From: JAHDDW01 sp964648795
Lineage (GTDB): Bacteria; Actinomycetota; Acidimicrobiia; Acidimicrobiales; SZUA-35
Assembly (NCBI GenBank): GCA_964648795.1
Contig: CAZYMB010000013.1
Location: forward strand, 1 to 42,290
Direction: 5' to 3'
Length of the DNA stretch: 42,290 nt
Shown: one piece after another, positions 8,093-16,320 of the stretch
How the letters are laid out: every line of letters begins with the position of its first letter
Position numbering within the stretch: position 1 is the first letter of the stretch
Made by a program: the position numbers and the translations under genes
The notes under the pieces: generated by a model
Databases searched by the model: none
Told to the model about the DNA's origin: nothing
Seen by the model: only the letters and a program-made list of their open reading frames with translations

Positions 8093-9492
8093 TAGTACGC
8101 TTCGTCTCCTTCAAACCAAGAACCATCAACATGTCCACCGTGCTTTTCGATTTTCTCAATCAACTTAGGGAGCACGCCAGAAGGTCGAAGAATCGGATCT
8201 CCACCTGATTTCTCTGGTGAGTGATCTAGTGAGAATATTTCGTTGGTCGAAACCTTGTCTCCCTCCATGCCGGTTATCTCAGTGATGTGAGAAACAACAC
8301 GCTTACCGGAACGCAAACGGGTTAATTGACACACTAAATCAACAGCCGAGGCTACCTGTTCTTTGATTGCTCTGGTCGGCAGGTCAAAACCAGTTAGAAG
8401 AACCAATGTCTCCAGACGAGCAATCGCGTCACGTGGCGTATTTGCGTGAACAGTGGTCAGCGAGCCCTCGTGACCAGTATTCATAGCTTGCAACATATCA
8501 AGAGCTTCACCGCCACGACACTCACCCACAATTATGCGATCAGGTCGCATACGCAGACTGTTCTTAACAAGCTCCCGAATTGTGATTTCACCCTTGCCTT
8601 CAATATTTGGCGGGCGAGTTTCAAGACGAATAACGTGATGCTGCTTTAACTGAAGCTCTACTGCGTCTTCAATAGTAACTACTCGGTCGGAGTCTTGAAT
8701 AAACGAAGACAAGCAGTTTAAAAACGTTGTTTTACCAGTACCAGTACCACCAGATACCAATATGTTGAGTCGGCCTTCGATAGATGCCTTCAGAAAGTTC
8801 AGCGCCTCTACTGTGTACGCTCCTTTCTCGAGCAGATCGGCAGCATTAAGACCTTCTTTCGCAAACTTACGAATAGTCAAGGTAGAGCCATCAACAGCAA
8901 GTGGAGGAATCACAGCATTTACACGTGATCCATCTGCTAGACGAGCGTCGACCAGAGGTGAGGTTTCATCGATGCGACGACCGATAGAGGATACAATCTT
9001 GTCGATAATGTGTCTTAGTTGATCCTCATTGCGAAGTTTTATCTCTGTTAGTACAAGTTGGCCGGAACGTTCAACATAAATTATGTCGGGCCCGTTGACC
9101 ATGATTTCACTTACAGTTGGATCATCCAGTAAAATCTCTAGAGGACCGTACCCAAGAACGTCGTTGGCAACCTCATTGATGATCTTTTGACGTTCTTGCT
9201 CATCAAGTGGTATTGCTTCAGAACTAATCAAGGTATGGAGTTCTGTTGCCACTCTCCGGCGAAGATCAGCTTGACTCGCTTCTGAGTCATCCAATGCAGT
9301 ATCACCAAATGACTGGGATACTTTCTCAACCAGGGCCAAGCGAATCTTGTCGCTGAAGGACTCTATTGCGCTTGATGCTGGCTTAGTAGGCGTCCCAGCT
9401 TGTGGAGCGTCACTTTTGCGTCGCCCCTTATCCTTCTTTGAAGGGGGTACATCTTGACCATTTGATTGTGCAACTAACTTGGACAAACTCAT
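8092..9492 (-). CDS. tadA: Tad pilus assembly ATPase TadA/CpaF
   Basis: Secretion ATPase of the GspE/VirB11 family, a cytoplasmic hexamer that powers pilus extension and, in Tad systems, retraction. It has 466 residues. The charged, Pro-rich N-terminus (1-45) precedes a helical domain; LGYGPLEILLDD and the PAS-like N-domain follow. Walker A GGTGTGKTT is at 248-256, followed by the Asp box, Walker B (RPDRIIVGECRGGEALDML) and a His box (TGHEGSLTTVHANTP). A good ribosome-binding site (GAGG, six bases before ATG) is present. A 91-base gap separates it from cpaE. Confidence 0.96.
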   Translation of the reverse strand: MSLSKLVAQSNGQDVPPSKKDKGRRKSDAPQAGTPTKPASSAIESFSDKIRLALVEKVSQSFGDTALDDSEASQADLRRRVATELHTLISSEAIPLDEQERQKIINEVANDVLGYGPLEILLDDPTVSEIMVNGPDIIYVERSGQLVLTEIKLRNEDQLRHIIDKIVSSIGRRIDETSPLVDARLADGSRVNAVIPPLAVDGSTLTIRKFAKEGLNAADLLEKGAYTVEALNFLKASIEGRLNILVSGGTGTGKTTFLNCLSSFIQDSDRVVTIEDAVELQLKQHHVIRLETRPPNIEGKGEITIRELVKNSLRMRPDRIIVGECRGGEALDMLQAMNTGHEGSLTTVHANTPRDAIARLETLVLLTGFDLPTRAIKEQVASAVDLVCQLTRLRSGKRVVSHITEITGMEGDKVSTNEIFSLDHSPEKSGGDPILRPSGVLPKLIEKIEKHGGHVDGSWFEGDEAY

Positions 9493-9583
9493 TTAAAACC
9501 TCGGTAACTGAATACACGTTTCCCATCGGCAAATATGTTGCCAAGGTTAGAGAAAATACTGGGTCCTATGAATCAGATTGATG

Positions 9584-10786
9584 CTATTTGTTGAACCAAC
9601 CAGATTTAGCCGGCTTAGAGGCTTCGACTACTTGCTCACGCCCAGATAGTGCCATCGCCAACCCTCTGATTGCTTCGGAAGCGCCACCCTTAACCTTGGT
9701 CTCGAGGTAGGGAACACCTTGATTACCAGAAATAGGGATAGCTCTATCGACTGGCACGGTTAAAGAAACTGGTCGTGCAAGAGCTACTTCGACATTTTCG
9801 ACACCGAGCCCAGACTTAGGATCATCCTTATTGAGGACAAAGTGGCGTCGATGATCAACTAGACCGACCTGGTCAAAACCTTCAATATGGCGTTGAAGAA
9901 CTCTCAGTCCGCCAATTTCAGGAGTTATCACGCTGACAAGTTCAGAACATGCCTGAATCGCTGCGATTGTCGCGTCACTAGACCCAGGCCCAGTATCAAT
10001 GACAACGTATGTAAATGAGTCTGCCAATGTTTCAAGCATCAATTCAATAGCTTCATCGTCAACTCTGTTGATTTCCTCAAAGCTGTTGGGTGCAGGTAGC
10101 ACATTGAAGCCGGCTGGATGTGTGCTTAGACTCAACTTTAGTGCTGTTGGGTCCTGCATCCCTTGTTGAGTAGCAACAGTTCCAACGGTGGCGGAAGATT
10201 CAACTTGTAGAAGGTGAGCTACTTCGCCACCGACTAAATCTAGATCTACTAACACAACTTCATTTGGAGCAATCTGTGCGAGCTGGTACGCAACGTTGAC
10301 AGCCAAAGTTGTCTTGCCAGTGCCGCCCTTTGGACTAAAGAAACAGATAACACCGGTATCTGATTCTTCGATTAGTGCACCACCAACTCGAAGGTTAGCC
10401 TCTAACAGTCGATGTGCGTCTGCAAGAAGTGATAGTGAACGATCAAGTCCTTCTAGACCCTCTTCTTCTGAGACCACGTCTCTAAAGCCAGCCTTCATTG
10501 CCTGCGGAAGAAACTCAGAGTCATAGTCACCGTATGCAACAGTCTCGATTTCTGGATTAGAAGATCTCAATTTGGAACTAACAGCGATCGCTGCTTCGAT
10601 AGAGATGTCAGGACCAATCACCAGAATTGCTGGGTGGTCTTTGGCGATAGTGTTGACGATGTCAGTTATCTCATCAAGGTCATAGTCAATGTCAGCTTTC
10701 TCGACTTCAAAACGTTTGTTCGGCACAAATTCATTGACGAATTCATCTTGCGATAATACTGATACTTTCATAATTGATCCCATCAC
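9584..10786 (-). CDS. cpaE: CpaE-like pilus assembly ATPase (ParA/MinD family)
   Basis: P-loop ATPase that in Caulobacter and related Tad systems localises the pilus machinery. The N-terminal about 120 residues form a receiver-like domain without an obvious phospho-acceptor set. The ATPase half begins at about 145 with a deviant Walker A (KGGTGKT, 153-159), followed by VVLVDLDLVGGEVA and VVIDTGPGSSD. The listed start is GTG 10786 in the TAGTG junction with cpaB; ATG 10783 (next codon) or ATG 10771 are equally possible, each with a purine-rich site ahead. Confidence 0.92.
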   Translation of the reverse strand: MMGSIMKVSVLSQDEFVNEFVPNKRFEVEKADIDYDLDEITDIVNTIAKDHPAILVIGPDISIEAAIAVSSKLRSSNPEIETVAYGDYDSEFLPQAMKAGFRDVVSEEEGLEGLDRSLSLLADAHRLLEANLRVGGALIEESDTGVICFFSPKGGTGKTTLAVNVAYQLAQIAPNEVVLVDLDLVGGEVAHLLQVESSATVGTVATQQGMQDPTALKLSLSTHPAGFNVLPAPNSFEEINRVDDEAIELMLETLADSFTYVVIDTGPGSSDATIAAIQACSELVSVITPEIGGLRVLQRHIEGFDQVGLVDHRRHFVLNKDDPKSGLGVENVEVALARPVSLTVPVDRAIPISGNQGVPYLETKVKGGASEAIRGLAMALSGREQVVEASKPAKSGWFNK

Positions 10787-11649
10787 TATCCTGCTTCCAC
10801 ATCAGCAGGAGCATCTGTTGCTGATTCGTTAACATCTTCTGTATCTACTGCCGCAAGCTGATCAACTGCTTCTTGATCAAGCACACCTTCACCAAATAGG
10901 TTAGTGAATGAAATCGCTTCATCTGGAGTATCTGGTGGAAGAGTAGGCTCTCGAACTAACCATAGCGAAGCTTGCTCATTAGCGAAAATCAAACGCTGAG
11001 CGTTATCTGGACTTAGTCCAACAGTTACAAAAAGGTTTCCAGCAGTTAGATCTTGAGAACGACTTGGGTCTTCTATCCCTTCCTCTGTCACAGTTGGCGT
11101 TTGTCCACCTTGAACATTAATTACAAACACGTCACGAAGAATAAATCTGGTAAACGTCTCTTCCGCAGTGCCAGCACCACCAGTAGCTGTTGCTGCAATA
11201 GCGATCCTCTCTTGGGGTTGGATTACACCACCTACAGCTCGTTCTGCTGATATTGAGAAAGTAACTTCGAATAAGTCGGGTGGGACCTCTACACCTTGAG
11301 CACCACCTGTTAGGCGAACGTCGGAATCAGTGAATCTGCTTTCCAGAATTTGTTCTCCAGCTACAATTCTTTCAAAGGTTTCCAAGGTTCCGAGTGCAGC
11401 TATATCCACAACTGCTGTAGATACCCGATTTGCTAGTGGCACCTGTCTTAGTTCTACGAAATTCTGCAACTCACCAGCAGGTGTTCCTATCGGAATATCT
11501 TGGGTGGCTACAAATACTTCTGTCAGTTCCAATCCGGCCGTTGCTTGTTCGGCCGAGTTGCGAACAAAACTGGAAAGAACAAACACTCCAGCCCCTGCAA
11601 GCACAAGCCCCAACACACTTGCAATAATTCGTTTCTGCTTTGTATCCAT
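10786..11649 (-). CDS. cpaB: Tad pilus assembly protein CpaB/RcpC
   Basis: Periplasmic or cell-wall-facing pilus assembly factor with an SAF domain. The 287 residues begin with a short basic stretch and a membrane helix (about 9-27). VFVATQDIPIGTPAG is the typical SAF opening, and VAGEQILESRF follows. The C-terminal 40 residues are acidic and Ala-rich. I place the start at ATG 11649, with GAGG five bases upstream, not at the in-frame TTG 11664. It is the first gene of the operon and is read away from the sigma-like gene at 12034. Two palindromes occupy its leader. Confidence 0.88.
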   Translation of the reverse strand: MDTKQKRIIASVLGLVLAGAGVFVLSSFVRNSAEQATAGLELTEVFVATQDIPIGTPAGELQNFVELRQVPLANRVSTAVVDIAALGTLETFERIVAGEQILESRFTDSDVRLTGGAQGVEVPPDLFEVTFSISAERAVGGVIQPQERIAIAATATGGAGTAEETFTRFILRDVFVINVQGGQTPTVTEEGIEDPSRSQDLTAGNLFVTVGLSPDNAQRLIFANEQASLWLVREPTLPPDTPDEAISFTNLFGEGVLDQEAVDQLAAVDTEDVNESATDAPADVEAG

Positions 11650-11667
11650 CGGTACCTCTAACAACGA

Positions 11668-11692
11668 GAATGATCATTCACCAAATCTGGTG
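11668..11692. promoter_or_regulatory. two abutting palindromes in the cpaB leader
   Basis: GAATGATCATTC (11668-11679) is a perfect 12-base palindrome. CACCA-N4-TGGTG (11679-11692) shares its first base. Both lie 19-43 bases upstream of the cpaB ATG. They could be operators for the tad operon, or the second could form an mRNA hairpin. No known regulator is assigned. Confidence 0.4.
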
Positions 11693-12033
11693 GACTCAGT
11701 TCTTTACGGCACCTAGCGGCTAATTGTTAGGAAAATAGGACAATCAATGACTATTTGTGATCGAACTTGGCCAGGTTCTCTCCCCCGATTAGTTATTCGG
11801 CACTTTGTGAGCTCGACCTGATAGCAATAACCCAAATAACCCAATTCTCGGCAATTTTTACAGATTTTTCAATTTGGGAACTAGTCCGGGTATGGGCCCG
11901 GGAACCACCAAAGGAAGCTGTTTGAGAGTGTTTAACTATGTTCAAAGAAATAACACAACAAATGCAACTACAAACATCTAACTTCCAAGGACGCCGAGTC
12001 CACAGGACGTGGACCCAGAAGGAGCCGATCTTA

Positions 12034-12654
12034 ATGACCTGGTCAGTGGCCGAATTGTCACAACCGGCATTCGATAAATCCGGGACTGACGAAATGCAGG
12101 CTGCACTAGTCAGACTCGCTCAAGCGGGGTGTGAAACAGCCGCTCTCTGCTTGACCTGTCAACTGCTCCCTGGCCTTAAGCGATTAGCAAAAACAACTGC
12201 AGTAGGATTTTCAGATCCAGCAGCCGAAGTAATCTCAGCTTTCTATGAAGTACTAGGTTCAAGAGATCTTAATCGAAGACCGACTAAGGTAGCCGCAAAC
12301 TTGATCCTCGATACTAAACAAAAGCTCTATCGTGGACTTCTAAAAGACTTGAAGCAAACCTCAATAGCTCAAGATCTAGCGGTTCAATTTTCTCAAGAGC
12401 TCAGCTCAGCAGTGAAAACTAATCATGATCCGATTGAGCGATACTCTTCGGTAGAACTAATTGCTGACGCACTTGAGAGTTATCCGGCTAAATCAAAACA
12501 CCAAGTTGGTGAAATAGCATTCATGCATTGGGTCGAGGGCTACTCCACTCTTGAGATTGCTGAGAAACTAGGTATCTCTCAAACGGCCGTGACTACAAAG
12601 ATCTGGCGGCTCAGACAGCGCATAAAGGATCAATCAAATGCTAGACAAAATTAG
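12034..12654 (+). CDS. sigma-70-like transcription factor divergent from the tad operon
   Basis: The C-terminal about 50 residues form a sigma region 4-type helix-turn-helix (EGYSTLEIAEKLGISQTAVT) followed by a basic recognition helix. The central part (LLPGLKRLAK, then NRRPTKVAANLILDT) resembles the reduced region 2-like domain of actinobacterial sigma-like proteins. It is probably a DNA-binding regulator or alternative sigma factor. I chose ATG 12034 (206 aa) because AAGGAG lies nine bases upstream. An in-frame ATG at 11938 would add 32 polar residues but has only a weak site. The gene diverges from cpaB, so control of the Tad operon is a reasonable inference. Confidence 0.75.
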   Translation: MTWSVAELSQPAFDKSGTDEMQAALVRLAQAGCETAALCLTCQLLPGLKRLAKTTAVGFSDPAAEVISAFYEVLGSRDLNRRPTKVAANLILDTKQKLYRGLLKDLKQTSIAQDLAVQFSQELSSAVKTNHDPIERYSSVELIADALESYPAKSKHQVGEIAFMHWVEGYSTLEIAEKLGISQTAVTTKIWRLRQRIKDQSNARQN

Positions 12655-12660
12655 TTCTGG

Positions 12661-13698
12661 CTAGTTCCCAGTCAAACTAACCGAAGGTGTCGCTCCAACG
12701 TCATCTGGTGAAGGACCAAACTTTTGGTATCGCCAGGTGGCGGCAGCAGCTATCATCGCTGCATTGTCTGTACAGAATTCTGGGGAAGGCAAGTAACAGT
12801 TGATTCGGTTTTCTGAAGCCTTGCTGGCTAGTTCTTGACGCAAAAGTGAGTTTGCTGCAACACCGCCGCCCAGGCACACAGCAGTTGCTCCAATCGAGCT
12901 GGCAGCCTTAATTGTCTTAGTAACTAATACGTCTACAACAGCTGCTTGGAAACTGGCTGCTATATCGGCAACCGGCACATCAGGGTTCTTCCTGACGTAG
13001 TTGATTACTGCAGTCTTAAGTCCGCTAAATGAGAAATCGAAATTGTCGCCCGGCATAGCTCTTGGAAAACGAACAGCATTTGGATCGCCACTATCTGCAA
13101 GCGAATCAATAATAGGTCCGCCGGGATACCCAAGATCTAAGTATCGAGCCACCTTGTCGTATGCTTCGCCTGCTGCATCGTCAATTGTTGAGCCAAGGAT
13201 TTCATAGTCCCCATAATTTTTGACGTTTACTATCTGAGTGTGTCCCCCTGCTACCAACAAAATCACGAATGGCGGCTCTACGTTGTGTTCTAAGCTGACA
13301 GCGAACATATGCCCCTCGACGTGATTGACCCCAACAAATGGTTTGCGCCAAGTGGCTGCCAGTGCCTTGCCGATTGAGACGCCAACTAACAACGGTCCGA
13401 TCAGTCCTGGTCCATTTGTTGCTGCTACTACATCGATCTCATCGCGTGCAGTGCCTGCACGCTCTATTGCTGCATTAATAATCTGTGGGGCTTGTTGTAA
13501 ATGGCTTCGAGAAGCTACTTCTGGTACTACTCCACCGAACTTCTCGTGCGACTCGATCTGAGAGTAAACAACGTTCGAACTAACTTTCTTGCCTCCAACT
13601 AGAACCGCTGCCGAAGTCTCATCACAACTAGTCTCAATAGCCAGCACAGTAAGCTCTTGTAATTGTTTTTCGCTAGTAGCGCTAGCCTCGTTCATCAC
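12661..13698 (-). CDS. tsaD: tRNA N6-threonylcarbamoyladenosine synthase subunit TsaD
   Basis: Catalytic subunit that transfers the threonylcarbamoyl group to A37 of ANN-decoding tRNAs, working with TsaB and TsaE. The 345 residues include IETSCDET (about 21-28), SRSHLQQAP, ATNGPGLIGPL and the metal-binding H-V-E-G-H near 126-130. The start is GTG 13698 or, more probably, the next codon ATG 13695, with AGG eight bases ahead. It is last in the tsaE-tsaB-rimI-tsaD operon, six bases after rimI, and converges on the sigma-like gene with only six bases between stops. Confidence 0.98.
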   Translation of the reverse strand: MMNEASATSEKQLQELTVLAIETSCDETSAAVLVGGKKVSSNVVYSQIESHEKFGGVVPEVASRSHLQQAPQIINAAIERAGTARDEIDVVAATNGPGLIGPLLVGVSIGKALAATWRKPFVGVNHVEGHMFAVSLEHNVEPPFVILLVAGGHTQIVNVKNYGDYEILGSTIDDAAGEAYDKVARYLDLGYPGGPIIDSLADSGDPNAVRFPRAMPGDNFDFSFSGLKTAVINYVRKNPDVPVADIAASFQAAVVDVLVTKTIKAASSIGATAVCLGGGVAANSLLRQELASKASENRINCYLPSPEFCTDNAAMIAAAATWRYQKFGPSPDDVGATPSVSLTGN

Positions 13699-13704
13699 AT
13701 CAGC

Positions 13705-14163
13705 CTAGGCGGGGTTACACGACATCACTTGGGCGTCTCGGCCCTTGCCGTAGTAGTTATTTCTAATATTCGCTGGCTCGAACCCAAATTTTTCATAAAG
13801 CGAGATAGCACTTAGATTCGTCGTTTCTACTTCTAGCCATAGCTTTTCACAACCGCCAGAAGAGGCTATATCGAGCAGTCTTGTTACCAAAACTGAACCA
13901 AGCCCTTGTCTTTGATGTTGCTTTGCCACTCCAATATTGAGAATGTTAGCTTCACCTACCACATGAGATATTCCGGCAAAGCCCGCTATTACTCCACCGA
14001 CCTCAGCGACGATCCAGGATCGCTGTGACGGATCCATTCCGAACTCGCCTCGGAACAGGTCTAACCCCCAACTAGTCGCTTCTAAGCTTTGTTCTAAAGC
14101 GACAACTTCCTCGCAGTCTTCAAGACGCATCTCTCGAATCACCGGCGAATTGGAGTCCTCCAT
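13705..14163 (-). CDS. rimI: RimI-like ribosomal protein S18 alanine N-acetyltransferase
   Basis: GNAT-fold acetyltransferase of 152 residues. The acetyl-CoA loop is visible as VAKQHQRQGLGSVLV, preceded by NILNIGV and followed by LWLEVETTNLSAISLYEKFGF, the RimI-type pattern. RimI acetylates the N-terminus of S18; position between tsaB and tsaD is the common arrangement and strongly supports the name. It starts in a TAATG overlap with tsaB. Confidence 0.93.
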   Translation of the reverse strand: MEDSNSPVIREMRLEDCEEVVALEQSLEATSWGLDLFRGEFGMDPSQRSWIVAEVGGVIAGFAGISHVVGEANILNIGVAKQHQRQGLGSVLVTRLLDIASSGGCEKLWLEVETTNLSAISLYEKFGFEPANIRNNYYGKGRDAQVMSCNPA

Positions 14164-14948
14164 TAGCTTTGGTCCAGGCTTTGGTTCATCTCATTGTTTT
14201 TCGTCTTAAACCCTATAACTGCGTCAGGGTCCCTCAGATACAACGGCTCTAAAGTGTCGGCGCTACTCGCTCTTGCCTGTTCGGTCATTCCAAACATCAC
14301 TTCTGCTCTAACCCTAATACCAGGTAGGTGAAGGACTCCATCCCCAAAGTCTTGATCAAGAAAGTGCTCCGAAGCAAATAAGTCTGCGCCGTCCCCGATC
14401 AACAAGGGCCTCTGTGTTCTCGACCCTAAAACCTGGGCTCTTTGTTTAATTTGTTCGGCGACCACCTCTGGGCTGAAGATCTCGATGTTGCCAATAGGTT
14501 CTAGACCGGCAAACCACTGCCCGAAGAACTCCCCCCGTCTAGCATCGATCAAGCAAAGCACCGCAGCCTGATCTAGTCCTTCTCCAGTAAAATCTACGAG
14601 CGAGTCCTCGTTGGTGCCCGGGCCATGAGTGTGACTTGCCACGAGACTATGTCTTAAGATGTCAAGCGAAGACAGAGTCGCTATTTTAGTTTGGCTACCT
14701 ATACCAATTCCTATAGCAGTAGCTATTCCTACCCGGAGCCCTGTGAAACGTCCCGGACCTATATCTATGTATAGGTTCTCAATAGTGTCCAGTTCAAACT
14801 CAAAGCCATCACTTAGTCTTCTTAACGCCGGAGTGATTTCTTCTGCGTGACGACGGGTTATATGCAGGGTTTCACCAGCTATTGCACCCTCGATTGCAAT
14901 AGCAATACTTAGAACATCGGTGGAGGTACTTATTGCGAGGTCAGCCAC
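14163..14948 (-). CDS. tsaB: t6A biosynthesis protein TsaB
   Basis: Non-catalytic partner that scaffolds TsaD and TsaE in threonylcarbamoyl-adenosine synthesis. In 261 residues it shows the ASKHA-fold opening (LAISTSTDVLSIAI) and the family hallmark IDIGPGRFTGLRVGIATAIG near 62-81. The start is GTG 14948 with AGGGGGC just upstream. It overlaps tsaE by eight bases and rimI by one base. Confidence 0.95.
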   Translation of the reverse strand: MADLAISTSTDVLSIAIAIEGAIAGETLHITRRHAEEITPALRRLSDGFEFELDTIENLYIDIGPGRFTGLRVGIATAIGIGIGSQTKIATLSSLDILRHSLVASHTHGPGTNEDSLVDFTGEGLDQAAVLCLIDARRGEFFGQWFAGLEPIGNIEIFSPEVVAEQIKQRAQVLGSRTQRPLLIGDGADLFASEHFLDQDFGDGVLHLPGIRVRAEVMFGMTEQARASSADTLEPLYLRDPDAVIGFKTKNNEMNQSLDQS

Positions 14949-15465
14949 TTGTGCCCCCTAATATTCGCCGGGCACGGTCTGACATAGCGGATCCATAGGT
15001 TGAAATAGTCACTAGTCTCGATGTGTCGGTCTCGCCGTACAAGATTTCTAGATGAATTAGCTTCTCTTTATAATTCGTGACGAGATAGTCAAGAATGCGC
15101 GACCCCCACTCGATGAACACAATGCCGACGTCTAGCATGTCATCTAGATCTAGTCGGGATTCAAGATCTGCAACAGTTTCGAGACGGTAAATATCCAAGT
15201 GGTGAATCTCAAGAGCTTTCTCACCGACCGTCGAATAGTTGTTGGCAATTGTAAAAGTCGGGCTGGTTATGTCGGCTGAAACACCTAATTCAGATCCAAG
15301 AGCTGAAACAAAAAAGGTCTTTCCAGCTCCAAGTTCGCCATCAAGAACTACTAGATCTCCTACATTCAGCTCCCCAGAAAACGTCTTAGCGAGCTTTTGC
15401 ATCTCGGACGCAGAACTAATCTCTATATTCGAGGTATAAATCGGAGTAAAACTAGTATTCGACAC
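14941..15465 (-). CDS. tsaE: t6A biosynthesis ATPase TsaE
   Basis: Small P-loop ATPase that drives turnover of the TsaB-TsaD complex. Walker A GELGAGKT sits at 43-50, followed by SPTFTIANNYS and the conserved HHLDIYRLE and FIEWGSR motifs. At 174 residues it is slightly longer than usual because of a 20-residue N-terminal lead. The predicted start is GTG 15465 with only a weak site upstream, so the true start may be the ATG at residue 22. First gene of its operon. Confidence 0.94.
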   Translation of the reverse strand: MSNTSFTPIYTSNIEISSASEMQKLAKTFSGELNVGDLVVLDGELGAGKTFFVSALGSELGVSADITSPTFTIANNYSTVGEKALEIHHLDIYRLETVADLESRLDLDDMLDVGIVFIEWGSRILDYLVTNYKEKLIHLEILYGETDTSRLVTISTYGSAMSDRARRILGGTSG

Positions 15466-15583
15466 GCACTAGAAGCCTAGAGCCAGTTGAACTCTCTATG
15501 CACTACCGACGGAGCGAAAATAGTGTTTCTGAGCTTGTGTTACAGTCCCTGCCACTCATACAAGGGCTCCCCTAAAAACAGGG

Positions 15584-15618
15584 TAGAATATAACGCATAA
15601 CCCAAACTCAAGTTTGGG
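15584..15618 (+). promoter_or_regulatory. probable lemA promoter -10 region and perfect palindrome
   Basis: TAGAATATAAC (15584-15594) offers good -10 hexamers (TAGAAT or TATAAC), with no clear -35. Directly after it CCCAAACT-CA-AGTTTGGG (15601-15618) is a perfect 18-base palindrome at the expected transcription start. As RNA it could fold with a UCAA loop right before the ribosome-binding site GGGAGGGAG. It may be an operator or a translational switch. Confidence 0.5.
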
Positions 15619-15633
15619 AGGGAGAAAACTCAG

Positions 15634-16236
15634 ATGGGCATTTTAGTCACAATTTTAGTCTTAATCGCAATCGTGGTCTTAGTTGGCCTCTTCTTGATCA
15701 AGGTCTACAACCGACTCGTAGAACTAAGAGAGCGCGTTCGCAATGCATTCAGCCAGATTGACGTTCAGCTAGAACGCCGACACGACCTCATTCCTAACTT
15801 GGTTGAGGTTGCCAAGAAGTTCATGGCACATGAGCGAGAGACTTTGGAAGGCGTAGTCAATGCTCGAGCATCAGCTACCCAAGCTCGTATCGAAGTTAAC
15901 GGTGACCCAACTGATCTAGCGGCGTTGAGCAAGATGCAAGGAGCTGAGACCGCCTTAGGTGGAGCTTTGGGCCGTCTTTTGGCAGTCTCTGAGCAGTACC
16001 CTGACCTAAAGTCAGACGCCACAATGATGCAGCTCTCAGAAGAGCTAACAACTACCGAGAACAAGATTGCATTTGCTCGACAGGCTTACAATGACTCTGT
16101 GACTGGATACCACACTTACAAGCAAAGCTTCCCACCAGTATTGCTTGCTGGGATGTTCGGCTTCAAAGATTCTGCTTATTTGGATCTTGATGATGAGCCT
16201 GAAAAGAGAGAAGTCGTCGAAGTTGACTTCGAGTAA
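15634..16236 (+). CDS. lemA: LemA family protein
   Basis: Membrane-anchored coiled-coil protein of the LemA family, 200 residues. A single N-terminal helix (about 2-24) is followed by the family core YNRLVELRERVRNAFSQIDV and LERRHDLIPNLVEV. The C-terminus is acidic. The molecular role of LemA is not settled; in several bacteria it sits next to an HtpX/M48 membrane protease, as here, which suggests a link to envelope protein quality control. A strong site (GGGAGGGAG) precedes the ATG. The M48 gene follows after 84 bases. Confidence 0.94.
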   Translation: MGILVTILVLIAIVVLVGLFLIKVYNRLVELRERVRNAFSQIDVQLERRHDLIPNLVEVAKKFMAHERETLEGVVNARASATQARIEVNGDPTDLAALSKMQGAETALGGALGRLLAVSEQYPDLKSDATMMQLSEELTTTENKIAFARQAYNDSVTGYHTYKQSFPPVLLAGMFGFKDSAYLDLDDEPEKREVVEVDFE

Positions 16237-16320
16237 TCTCTCTTTTCACATAGCCTTTGAAACTTTTTGGGTTCTTTCATACCACAAAGTAAATGGCAAA
16301 TAGCTTCGAGAACTATTTAG

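Noticed and set aside
11886..11901. CCGGG-N6-CCCGG near the sigma-like gene
   Set aside because: A five-pair GC repeat without T-run or known context; too short to call a site.
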